A stretch of DNA of 64,000 nt. Origin: Chamaecrista fasciculata (lineage: Eukaryota > Streptophyta > Magnoliopsida > Fabales > Fabaceae). Positions 36,391 to 47,749 of this stretch are shown here, in pieces. The stretch is taken from NCBI GenBank assembly GCA_003254925.1, contig QANZ01047639.1, positions 1 to 64,000 on the forward strand, read 5' to 3'. The notes beneath the pieces are model-generated. The model was not told the DNA's origin, did not search any database, and saw only the letters and a list, made by a program, of their open reading frames with translations. The stretch's first letter is position 1. Each line of letters opens with the position of its first letter. A program made the translations under genes and the position numbers.

Positions 36391-36529
36391 CCATAGGTTT
36401 TTTACTTTTTATCCCCCTTATCACTAATATAAGATTCTTGACCTATTTTAGTTTATTATTTTGTATTTTTGTTCAGTACTTTAATTTTATTAAATTTATT
36501 AAATTATTCGAATCATTTAAATTTTATCA

Positions 36530-36810
36530 TACTCCCTCCGGTTCTATATATATATGATGTTTTGAAGAACTTTGTTTTTTTTCCAAAATATCTGATATTT
36601 TACAAATTTAAGAGAACATTAATTATTTTTTTACTATTCTATCCCTATTATATATAGTAGAGTCATAAATTAATAAACATTTCCCAAGTAATTTAATAGG
36701 GATATTTTAGTCTTTTTATCTCATTTTTATCTTATTTTAGGTGAACTAATCATTTTCTTAATCCATGTGCATTTACCTTAAACATCAGATTTATAGAAAC
36801 GGAGGGAGTA
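36530..36810. mobile_element. Stowaway-type MITE (Tc1/mariner), copy 1
   Basis: Body 36532-36808. The TIRs are CTCCCTCCGGTTCTATA and its mirror TATAGAAACGGAGGGAG, and the flanking dinucleotide TA is duplicated (36530-36531 and 36809-36810). Length about 277 bp and non-coding interior are standard for Stowaway. It shares interior blocks with the copy at 43518. Confidence 0.8.
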
Positions 36811-37169
36811 ATATATAATTTTTATATTTATTATCTTTCAGTCAATTTAATAAATACTTTTAATACTACCTATTTAACCATTATGATCTTCATTTATATC
36901 AACAACACGATATACCTACGGTCCTACCTTCCTTGACTTTTCAAATATCTTTCTTGTACTCATCTAAATATTAGAATAATTAATAATAATAACAATCATG
37001 TCCAACATGTACAGACAAAATTATTAATCTCAATTTTGACTTTTAATAAATGATTAGTTCATAAGAAAGAAGTTGCGTCCCACGGAGAATGTGCAATACA
37101 GTTGGAGACAACAAACTTGAAAAACTACGTTTCATTGGCTAACCATCGTTTATATTTGGTCAAAGTGCA

Positions 37170-37530
37170 TTTATCAGTTTATAATTTTTCTCAAGTCTTA
37201 ATTTGATCCCATAATATTTTTTTTTGTACTTTAAGTCCAATATTTTTTGGCCAGGTTATAAAATTGGTCTCATATCTTTTGGTCAGGTAATAGAATTAGT
37301 TTCATATCTTTGAGTTAGGTGCATAATTGATTCCATATTTTTGGGTTAAGTAGAACTGAAGGTGAATCTTTTTGCAAAGATATGAGACTAATTCTGCAAC
37401 TTGACCAAAAGATATATGAAAAACATGATACAAGACCATTTATGCAACTTTTTGTAATGATATGGGACAAGAAGTACAACAAAAAAAATTATGAAACCAA
37501 ATTGAGACTAAAACAAAAATTATAGGACCA
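37170..37530. repeat. Foldback repeat ('tttggtctcatatctttt' family)
   Basis: 'aaaattggtctcatatcttt' and 'ggtcaggtaatagaattag' are mirrored by 'caaagatatgagactaattc' and 'gcaacttgaccaaaagata'. Related to 180-470. No coding. The stretch from 37530 to 38200 beyond it is AT-rich 3' flank of the next gene with nothing recognised. Confidence 0.5.
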
Positions 37531-38247
37531 AAACTACAATTTAACTTTTATAATTTAAACGGCTAAGTTTAAAAATAAATAAATTATTTAACTATTACAG
37601 TATAATAAATTTCTCAGTCTACTTCCATATCTACTTTACCTCTAACGATTTTTTTTAAAAAGTTAAAAATCATAGAAAAATCACATTTCTAAAAGATGAA
37701 ATCATTCTATTCAGTTTATTGTTAATTTTTCAAAATTTAAATGAAATACAAAAATTTATTTTTCATAAAAATACTTTAACAGGACCTGGTTTTATCCTAA
37801 ACCAAATAATATATATTTTCTCTTCGGAATATAAAAAAAAATGCACATAAGAATATAGAAATAATGAAAAAGATAATTGAATACTCTATCCTCCCAGAAA
37901 CAAGGTTGAAAAGAAATAAGGAAACCCAATGAATCAATAATATGTTCAAGTTGCACAGAAATTTCATGGTACAATCTGAATATCCTTCTTGATCAAGTCA
38001 ACAAGCATAATCATGTGAAATATACCATTTGAAATTTACTTTGTACATAAGATCAAAAATCCCTCATCAACCCACTAAATATTAACATAATCTCACTAAT
38101 AAATTAACAAAATCAAAACCAAAAAAAAAAAAAGAGTATCCATCCATATTCATAATCATCTATAATAATTCATCCCCCTTCTCTCCCTCCGGCGGAAACA
38201 TCCATCTCCGGCCACCGGAAAACCCACCAAATCAATAAAAAAAAACA

Positions 38248-38589
38248 TCACCTTGATCGGCGATTCGCCGGCTTCTTTCTCCGTTGACTCTTATCCTCTG
38301 TTTTTCCAAAAACACAGCAAAACCCAAAAGCAGAGAGCTTCGGAGACGGCGGGTCAATCGCCGGAGAAACCTTTCCGGTGCGGTGGGGGACGGCGATTGC
38401 GGCGGGGGCTGATCCAACGGCTGATTTCGTGCCAGATTGAAGGTGTTGATTGTCATCCGTCGGATGATGATCTTGGTCAACGTTGTTGGTCAACCTTTTC
38501 AATTCGCCTGATAAGAATTTATCATCCCAAACAGCACCAGATGATCCTTGTCTTCTGAATGATACTGCAGATCTTTGAAGTCCAGCCAT
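38248..38589 (-). CDS. MAPK-substrate protein, MASS1/At1g80180-like
   Basis: Single exon, 113 aa. The N-terminus 'MAGLQRSAVSFRRQGSSGAV' followed by 'WDDKFL' is the signature of the small plant family annotated as 'MAPK kinase substrate protein At1g80180', whose Arabidopsis members (At1g80180, At1g15400, At5g20100) were described as MAPK substrates in the stomatal lineage. Two Ser-Pro sites in 'VSPAIDPPSPKLS' are candidate phosphorylation sites, followed by the conserved 'FGFCCVFGK' segment and a basic tail. There is no signal peptide or membrane segment; the protein is mostly disordered. The 5' leader is CT-rich ('cttcttcttcttcc') and a TATATATA box lies at about 38682-38693. Shorter than At1g80180 as I recall it, by about 25 aa. 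Confidence 0.88.
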   Translation of the reverse strand: MAGLQRSAVSFRRQGSSGAVWDDKFLSGELKRLTNNVDQDHHPTDDNQHLQSGTKSAVGSAPAAIAVPHRTGKVSPAIDPPSPKLSAFGFCCVFGKTEDKSQRRKKPANRRSR

Positions 38590-38919
38590 GTCTTCTTCTT
38601 CTTCCTCTTCTTCTTCTTCTTATATTTCTATATTAGATTTCTCTCTAAGTTTCTCGATCTTTCTATTTCTATCTCTATCCCAATATATATATAGTGAGAG
38701 AGACCAATATCAAATTCTCAAAGTCTTTTAGTCACGCACGTATATATATAAGAGAAGGAATTGAATATCCTATCAGGAATATAATATATTATTTAAAGAT
38801 TTGAAATCTATAAAGGATATCAAATATTCAAATATTCTCAAAATTTAAGTTTGTTAATATAATATATACTCTAAAATAATAAGAAGATTTTGTTATATGA
38901 GTTTATTCAAATTTTAAAA

Positions 38920-39945
38920 TTTTCTTTAAGTTTGAAAATATTATAAAGTTTGACAAAATTTTATTATATTTTAAGATAATATAAAAATAAATAGTGGACA
39001 TTTCCAAAGTTATTTGGTTTCTTCAATTCACCAACATCAATATATACTAAGTAAAATTGTATATATATTGGCCACAATATATGTATATTTAGTTTTGACC
39101 AGAAATAAGTCGGATTACCGAGGGAATTCAATCTTCTTTTATATTGAGGTCTTTTATAAGATCATCAAACGATCTTGACCCTCTTCCTTCAACTTATTCC
39201 AGCACAGTCTTCTTTCGTTTCCTACCAGAGGCGTAACTAGATATGTATATCACATAGACACCAATATGAAATTTTATTATATTTTAAGATAATATAAAAA
39301 TAAATAGTGGACATTTACAAAGTTATTTGGTTTCTTCAATTGTCTTTCGCTACTTTTTTATTTTATTTATTGTTTTATGTAAGATATTATATAATATTTA
39401 TATAGTTTGAATTTTGAAAGAGAAAATACTAGAACAAATCAAACTCACATGAGTACAACATAGACAAAATTATTTTTTGGTTTCTAAAATTATGAGTCTC
39501 TAAAACATATAATTAAAATCCATTTAGTTATTTTATTAAATATATTAATTATAATTTAATGACAAATCTTTTGTGATTTTAGATTTTAATGTTTAAGTTT
39601 GAAAATATTTTAAAGTTTGACAAAATTTTATTATATTTTAAGATGATATGAAATTAAATAGTGGACATTTATAAAGTTATTTGATATCTTCAATTGTCTC
39701 TCACTACTTTTTATTTTATTTATTATTTTATGTAAAATATTATATATATATATATATTATATTATATATTATATAGTTTGAAAGGGTAAATACTAGAAAA
39801 AATCGAACTCACATAAGTATAACACATAGGCAAAAGCATATTTTTGGTTTCTAAAATTATGAGAGTCTCTAAAACATATAATTACAATCAATTTAGTCAT
39901 TTTATTAAATATATTAACTAAAATTTAATAACAATTTTTTATGAA
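38920..39945. repeat. Tandem repeats upstream of the MASS1-like gene
   Basis: A block containing 'ttttattatattttaagat' and 'aaatagtggacattt' occurs three times: a partial copy at 38925-39035 and two long copies at 39265-39570 and 39590-39935. The long copies share 'tctctaaaacatataatta' and 'atttagt(t/c)attttattaa'. The unit is about 310-350 bp and diverged. It begins about 330 bp upstream of the ATG. Confidence 0.65.
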
Positions 39946-40904
39946 ATTTTATCAACATTATAATTAACAATTGATATTAAAAATTATATTAACTATTAAG
40001 ATTTAAATTAATATATTAACAAATTGATCAATTTGATTATAATTGTCTCTTTCGTGATTAAATCTCATGATTTTGTTTTTTATTGAATAAATTAAGATTT
40101 TTATCAATTTTCAATTATTAAACTATTGACTACAATTCTATTTTGATCTCTCACATATTACCTTTTTCTATTAAAAATTGGATTAAAGGAGTAAATTTAA
40201 TAACAGAAATACTTATGAGGGACTAAATTAAAAAAGAAATTTTAAAGAGGATCAAATTGAGAAAAAGATAATATGTGAGGAGTCAAAATTGAGTTTTAAT
40301 CAATATTTTAAGTGAAATATAATATTAACTTATTAAATAATTTGAGAGAGAAACAAGAAAAAGAAGTTGGAATTATATAATAAACTAATATATATATATA
40401 TATATATATTGCAAAAAGAAAAAGCCGTATCATCATTCATGGAAACACAGTCAACATTTTATTTGTGGGATTTTATTTGATAGTGTTTTCCCCGTCAACG
40501 AGAATCAAGAATTTAAAACCCATTTTTGTTTGTTTTATTTAAATTTCGAAAAGTAGTTATCAAAAAAAAAAATTAAATTTCGAAAAGTGTTTTTAATTAA
40601 ATTTAACAATGAACCTTAATTCGGATAAGCAATCAATCTCGAGATTTATTTTGTTTGTTCTTTTTTAATATAAATTAAATCAAGTTAAATTAAATTTTAA
40701 TACTATAAGACCTTATCAATTCTTTTGAATTAGTGTATCTAAATCTGAATATAATAAAGTAGTAACCTCATCTTACCCACAAAAAAAAAAGTAACATCAA
40801 TGCATGTATATAAGTATATTGTATAACATAAATTTATCGGAAATATCATCATAGTTAAAATAATGTTAACTATGACTTAAAATACTGTATATATCATAGT
40901 TTGT

Positions 40905-41660
40905 AAACTCGGATCGTTCATTGAGCCAGAAAAGAGCTCAGGTGGTTGGGTCACTGGTTCAAACGATGGGTCATCAAAAACCCGACTAGCCCGGTCAAAT
41001 AAGAAAAATAACAAATATATGTATACATTTACAATTATTGATATGCATCAACTAAACAAATCTCTTAAACATATATTAAGTCATAAGGAATGAGATTTAA
41101 ACATGGAATTGATTAGCATAACACCAAAATAACTTGAATCTCAACTCAAGAAATTACTTAAATCTAGATCCCAACTACATGAAACTTAAATTAAAAGATG
41201 ACATTCTGTTAAAGAAATAGTTTAGCAATCTAGTTATTATTATTTAGAAATCAAAGACAAATAAGTATTTAACTTTCCCATATTATCAACACAAATCAAT
41301 ATTCATAAATTCATTGATGATTATTCATTTAGAAAATAAATTAGTAGGAAGAAAAGAGAAGAAATATACAGAGCTAAATGAAAAATTATTTGAAAAGACA
41401 AAAATTTTAGTTATTAATATTGGAACGAATCCAGCCACACCAAAAAAATAAAGCCAGACATATAAATGAATATGCTAATTCATATATTTTTTTTTTAAAA
41501 AGGGTCATATGAACGGTTGAGCGGGCTTAACCCGAATCGACGGGTTGACCCGAAAAATTTCCAGATCAATTGCTTTCCAGTCAACTAGAGTCATCCGGAC
41601 CGGACTTTGATCACCGGCTTTCGAGTTAACCCGGACGGTCCGGTCCTAATTTTAAAACTA
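40905..41660. mobile_element. AACCGG-type inverted-repeat element, copy 3 (diverged)
   Basis: Left block with 'ggttgggtcactggttc' and 'acccgactagcccggtc'; right block with 'gggttgacccgaaaa' and 'cggacggtccggtcctaatt'. GC-rich arms around a long AT-rich core match the design of copies 1 and 2, but the sequence has drifted and the conserved core frame is not seen. Confidence 0.45.
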
Positions 41661-41824
41661 TCATATATATAATTAGTTTGAGACTTTTATATAAAAGAAA
41701 AAAATCAATTTAAAATCATGCTGGTTTCTCTCTCTCTCTGATCTCTCTCTCTTTTTTTTTTTTTTTGAGATAAATGGCAAAATTAGTATTTCACTTTATT
41801 TTTGGATGAATATATTGACAGCGT

Positions 41825-41912
41825 ATAATTATAAAGTTTTTTTTTTTTGATAAGTAAAAGGGGCAAAACGCCCAGAAAAAACAAACAAGAACAGAAATAA
41901 TTATAAAGTTTT
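41825..41912 (-). mobile_element. Very short 5'-truncated LINE tail with 16-bp target duplications
   Basis: A 56-bp insert (41841-41896) starts with a T run on + and holds 'gataagtaaaaggggcaaaa'. It lies between identical 16-bp repeats 'ataattataaagtttt' (41825-41840 and 41897-41912). On the minus strand it reads as a 3' UTR end plus poly(A). An extreme 5' truncation product. Confidence 0.75.
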
Positions 41913-42324
41913 AATTTTGAGGAGTCCAGGAACGATCACAATGATTTTCTCATTTGTTTGTCAGCCACAAAATTTAATTTTTTAATTTATAAGTGCCAAA
42001 ATAGTCTCTTTTTTAGTTTTTTTTTTTTTTCCATATATCATATTCACATGTCATGTGTTGGGCAATAATGAAATTGCGTAACTTTATTGAATAGATTAGT
42101 GTATTCGCAACTTCTCTAGAAGTTACAGATAACGAGCAAGCACTTGGCTTTTCTTTTTTTTTTTTTTTTNTTTAATTATTTATATATATAAATATATGTT
42201 GTGTCATGTCATATAATTTTAAGAATATAAAGTGTCAGTGTGTCCGTGTCGTGTCCCGTGTCCGTGCTTCATAGGTTGGAGATCTTCAAATTCTCATTGA
42301 TTCCAATTCTATTTAAACCAGTGA

Positions 42325-42890
42325 TGTTAAAATTGGACTGGACGGTCCAACCGATTCAACCGTCAACCAACCATTAGAACGAGTTGGTTCAACCTAAAAA
42401 ATCAAACTAGCAGTTAGACCAGATTTAACCGGCTAGAACCGTTGAACTGGCGGTCCAACCGCCCAACATTTTTTTTTATTTATAATTTTACATTTTAACT
42501 TTTAAATAAAAAAATTAATGAAATAAGATCTAAAGTTCACTTAATTTATAAAAAAAATTATTTGATTTGCATAAAATTTATTAAATTTAAAAATCTATCT
42601 AATTACATATGTATTTGTATTATTGTCTTTATTTTATGTCTTTATATTATTCTTGTAATGTACTCTATTTCAGTTTAACAAAAAAAATAAAAATGTTGAA
42701 TTATTAATTTGAATTCTGTGTATATAATGTTTATATTTATATATAATAAAAGTAATTAATATTTATCATTTATTGTATCATCTTGTTCGTTCGATGGTTT
42801 AACCGGTTAAACGGATCAAACTATGAACCAAATACTTGTCCGAGTTATTGAACAACTCGGTTATGACAACATTGATTTAAACTAAGGGCC
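42325..42890. mobile_element. AACCGG-type inverted-repeat element, copy 4
   Basis: The left arm starts 'gatgttaaaattggactgg' and holds 'ggtccaaccgattcaacc'. The right arm holds 'ggtttaaccggttaaacgg' and ends 'tcggttatgacaacattg'. The AT-rich core has no clear frame. Same layout as copies 1-3. Confidence 0.5.
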
Positions 42891-43920
42891 TGCTTGATTT
42901 CTATCTTCAAAATCAATTTTTTATAATTATTGTTAAACTTATTTTTAAAACATTTTTAAAAACAAAAATAAAAATATTTTTCTGATAAACTAATTTTAAA
43001 AAGTATTTTAAAAAAATTAAAAGTAGAATATGTTAAGCAATTGTGATAAGACTTACAAGATATTACCGTTTTGCCATCGCCTTTGACTAGAAACAAAAAG
43101 AATTGACCTCAAAACATGCTCTTATTACAGATTAAAACATTATTTTGTTTTTTTCTTTTAATTTAAAAATACATTTCAAAGAACAATTATTCAAACAAGT
43201 TATTTATATTTTGTTTTTTAAAATGAAACATTGTTTTTAAGAAACATAAGACCTGTTTGAATTTCTTTCCTGAAAACAATTTTTAAAAATTAGTTTTAAA
43301 CTTGTTTTTTAGAATAATTTTTTCAAAACAAAAAATTAAAAAATCTGCTTGGTAGTTGGTAGAGTAACTTTGGCATATGATGTGATGTGTGTGATGAGAG
43401 TAATGACATTTGATGATAATTACAATAATGCCATTAATGAGAACATTCTCTCATTACTCTGCTTTTTCAACCAAACAAATAAAAATTGTTCTGGTTTTTT
43501 AGTTTTTTAAAATATTACTCCCACTAATTCACAATATTTGTTTTAATTTTGAAAATTTTTGTGTTTCAAAATATTTGATGTTTCATAAAATTAAGAAAGT
43601 ATTAATTATTTTTTTTGAAAATTTTATCCCTACCTATTCTCACTTAATAATAAATATCATTTGAAAATAGGAAAGAATAAATAAGGCTAATATACCCCTT
43701 TTATCTTATATTTTTCTAAGTTCAAGGTGAACTTATCATTTTCTTGGTCTGTGTGTACTCACCAAATTATGACAGATATTGTGAACTGGAGGGAGTAATT
43801 TGTTTGTTGGTTTTTAAAATTGATTTGAGAAAACAGTTGCATCAAACAGATTTTTTATTTTTTGATTTTTAAAGATAAAATTTTTTTTCAAAAAACAAAA
43901 TTAAATGCGCCCATAATCAA
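42890..43920. other. Repeat-rich DNA, hAT/PIF-like ends
   Basis: Blocks starting 'gggcctgcttgatttctatc' (42893) and 'gacctgtttgaatttctttc' (43251) resemble one another. A mirrored end 'aatgcgcccataatcaacc' lies near 43904. These look like termini of a GGGCCTG-type DNA element that surrounds the Stowaway copy at 43518, but borders are unclear. Confidence 0.35.
43516..43797. mobile_element. Stowaway-type MITE, copy 2
   Basis: Body 43518-43795. The ends CTCCCACTAATTCACAATAT and the mirror ATATTGTGAACTGGAGGGAG are flanked by duplicated TA. The interior shares 'gtattaattattttttt' and 'gtgaacttatcattttctt' with close variants in copy 1 at 36532, so both belong to one family. Confidence 0.75.
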
Positions 43921-43934
43921 CCGGCCCTAATTTT

Positions 43935-45430
43935 CTTTTTTTTTGGTTTCCCAAGGTATCTCCCAGCCCGAAGGGCTAAGGACTAATCCTCCGCGAATCT
44001 GAGCTCCATTTAAGGGTTTGTCGCTGGCCAATTGGGACCAATTTGAGATTTTGATCCATTAAATATGATCCATCAAAATGTTCAAACTGGTCCTAAATAT
44101 TGGCAAAATGTTTCATTTTGGTCTCAAACGTACTATTGAATATGACCATATATCCCGTTTCAAGTTCGAATGTGGCGAGTTCAGAGTTATGTATTGTTCT
44201 CAAAGAATACATTCTTTATTCAATTGGAGCTGCTAACAAACGTGGTCAAATTGGTCATAAAAGTATATCGTTTGTTTCACGGTCAAACAAGCAAAATTAA
44301 TCATATCTCTCTCGTTTTAAGCTTGAATATTGTATATGTATCTTATCATCTCTTTTTCAATCCAATCTACAATAAATAAGAATAACATTTCATAAGGTCA
44401 CAATATTATTTTTAGATTTTATTATGTACTTGTTTAGTCAGGTTTTTTTTTTGGAGGAGGACAAGTTATTCTTTTATTATGGTTTCTACTTTCTATTTAT
44501 TTATATCCTCCAAAATATTTCAATTTGTGGTATTTAAAATTTATAAAGGTTAAAGAGAATAAGAAATTAAAAATTAATTTCTCATTATCTTTCCTTCCAA
44601 TTTCTTATTTTCCAAATAAAGGAAGATGTCTCAATCCTCTCCTCTTCACTCCCCTTCTACTCCTTACTTTCCAAAATTAATTAAAATTAATCCAAACATA
44701 TCTTTGGAGGAGAGGAAAATAGAAAATTAATGTTTAATATGTCATTTTCCTCCTTCTATAAATTTCAAATATTCCAAATTGAAATATTTTAAGAGATTAG
44801 AAGAGTGATCTCCAAATTAGGGGGAGAGTTTTTATTCTATTATCCCAAAACAATTTTTGAAGGTGATTATATCTATTGGTTCATTTCTCATTTTAAGAAA
44901 GAATATAATCATTTTTTTTCATTTTAAGTTAATGCACGAATCTGGAGCTACAAGTTGGTTTCTCACTTTAAATTTTAAAATATTAGTTAATTAATTTATT
45001 GGTTTCTCACCTTTTATAATTTACATCAATATTTAGTTAAATTATTCTTATCATTTTAATTTTTTATAATAATGTGATGCTTTTATTTTTATTTTATATT
45101 TAGAAGTATATCATTAAATAATAAAAATTTTATTTTCGTACTATTAACATCTCAATAAAATAATAATATTTACATAATAATTAGATTCATATAATATCTT
45201 CGTGTATGTCGGGGAGAATGGCATTATTAGTACACAAGAAAAGAAAAGAAATGATGATCACTGAATCAAACTTCAACTTTACTCTTTGGACCTCGGTGGA
45301 TCGAGCATCTACCATATATTAAAATTCAACTTTAATTTTGCACGTCACGAAGTGTACGAGGAACAATTTTTAGCTAAAGTTAGGTATCCTAGTTATTGAT
45401 TTAACTTTTATGAAAGGCCAAAGTATCTTG
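43935..45430. other. Intergenic stretch, no gene seen
   Basis: A T run followed by 'ggtttcccaaggtatctccc' and 'cagcccgaagggctaagg' (43940-44030) looks like a SINE-type tail, on the minus strand, but pol III boxes were not found. The rest is AT-rich with frames of compositional origin only. Confidence 0.35.
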
Positions 45431-45439
45431 AGTATCTCA

Positions 45440-46165
45440 AATTATATATGGCAAAAATATAGTTTGTACCTCCAATATATAGGGTAATTTTTAGTTATAT
45501 TCCCAACATTTTTTTTTTGTCAATTATATTCTCAATGTTACACATTTAAGTCAACTATATCCCACCCGACATTTTTTTTTGTTTTAAGGTCCTCAAGTTT
45601 CCATTATTTAAAAATCTTCCATTGTCTCAAGATTTTTCTTTCACACGAGTTTCTTACTAATTACAGAACAATCTAGAATATTTGTTATCTTTAACGAATT
45701 GGTCCCTGCAATTGAGAAACTCGAAAAATCTCTCACCTCTGTTTTTTACAGTTTTGGCAACCACACACAAACTCGTCGGTGAGCCTCGAATACAGAGAAA
45801 TCGAGCAAAATAGAGAAAATTGGTGAGAGAGGCGGTTGTAAGGGAAGGAAAAAGGATGAGAACGACATAATTTATGGGAGACCCGGAAGCTGAGGAGGAC
45901 GACGAGATGGATCATGTCGACGGGAATGAGGACAGAGTGGATGACGATGAAGTGTGGTGGTGATGTTTTATGGTAAGACAATGAGGGTTGTTAATGGATT
46001 CTAAGGACATGTTTGTTAAAGATGACAAACATTCTAGACTATTTTGTAATTAGTTAGGGATTGAAGTATATTTGACTCAAATGTGAAATGTTAGGGGTAT
46101 AACTGAAAATGACCACATATGTTGAGGGTACCAACAGTACTTTTGTCATTATATATTAAGTTTCA
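45440..46165. mobile_element. MULE-like element with about 110-bp TIRs
   Basis: 'gtacctccaatatataggg' plus 'tttttagttatattccca' on the left is mirrored by 'tataactgaaaatgaccaca' and 'gttgagggtaccaacag' on the right. The interior has a GC-richer patch (45770-45960) with GA-rich codon-like sequence ('gaggacgacgagatgg') and minus-strand frame 45981-45733. This could be a captured gene fragment, but I do not recognise it. Target duplication not resolved. Confidence 0.5.
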
Positions 46166-46177
46166 TTTGTACTCTTC

Positions 46178-46930
46178 AGGGGTGTTTAGTACGTGAATTG
46201 AAAAATACTTTCGGGATTACGAGCTTCGAAGTAAACTAATCCTACATTTGGTATGCAGATTAGAAAATTAGTCCCGAGAATAATGTACTCCCGAAGGTAC
46301 CTTAATCTCACAAATTAGCCCAAAATTAATCCCATCCTAGGGAGGTGGGATTAGGCTAATCTCATGACATAGTATTATTTTTGCCTACCCAAAATGATTA
46401 TATTACCCCTAATTAATTTACAAATCCTTTTCACTTTTCATCTTTTCCACTCCGTTTTAATCTACAATCTCTTCACTTTTCTCATATATGAGGCTCAACA
46501 ACAACCTTTGAGTTATGTTTTGAGTGAGACTTTTTTAGACAATTTTTTTTTTTATTTTGAAAATTATGGACATTGTGTTTTGAGATATTGTTTCCTTATG
46601 AATTTATTGATGTTATTCAAATTTTAATTATGATATAATTATTTCTTTATGTATAGTATTTTTCTCATGAATTGATTTGAAGAATTTTTACATTTGATAA
46701 GCTAAATTGTGAAAAAAAGTCAATGACATATTTGGAAAAATATTAAACATTCCTAGGAATATTAAAGTTGAATCAAACACAATATTGTAACATTTTTGGG
46801 AATATTGCAAAATAATCCAAATACTATTTTAACTCATCCAAACAGATATTCTTATAATCGTGAGAATCTTATTCCTAGGAATCACATTCCCGGGAATGAA
46901 AAAAATAATCCGTGTACCAAACGCTCCCTT
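46178..46930. mobile_element. DNA element with 'GTTTGGTAC' termini
   Basis: The left end 'aggggtgtttagtacgtg' is mirrored by the right end 'cgtgtaccaaacgctccct'. Inner blocks 'gggattacgag', 'aatcccatcctagggagg' and 'attcctaggaatcac' show further internal symmetry. Interior is AT-rich without a transposase. hAT or PIF type; family uncertain. Confidence 0.4.
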
Positions 46931-47749
46931 AAATTTTTATTATCAATCATACTCTTAAAATTTCATATTTGTCTCAATTATACCCCAAAGTCTAATGCTA
47001 TCTAAATCTATCCCATTTTGATATTTTGGCCTATATTTATGGGTGTTGGTGTGTGTCAATATTTTTATTTTATTGAGATAATCAAGTAAGAAATCATTTT
47101 GCATATATGAATATGCTGATGCTATATGTCATACGTATGAATAAAACCCTATTCTGGGGGAGACATTCAAGCCATCAAATGTGCATAATGATTCATGCCA
47201 CTTTAACCACATTATAATTTATAAGTCTACTCGTACCCAATTAAAATAAATAATGGGTCAACAGGTCTTAATATCACTTTCCATCATAAATATAACCTGT
47301 TAGCATACATAGTATTTAGTATCTAGAATCTCAACACAACAAGTCATAACAGAAGACTTCAAAACATATATATCAAGGTACTGCAAATCAATACAGTAAC
47401 ACATAATAACGTGTCATACAAAATAAATGGAAGTTTTTATGATCCTCTCCCTAAGTCTCGTGGAGTTGAAATAGGTTCATTATAATAGTCAATTAATAAA
47501 ATAAAAAGTCATATGAACAAAATATGAATTTTTTTACTAACTCCCTCAATGAACCGATATAAACGCTTATCATGAACCTGTCTAAAAAATGTAAATAGAA
47601 TTTTTTAACCACATCATCATCCAGCATGATATAAAATCTTACCTTTCTATTAAATTACAAACTAAGTAGGAAAAGGAAAATAAACATTCAATAATACTTG
47701 GTCTGACCATTTTATTGTTTATAGTTTTTCATAGAATATATCTTTGCAA

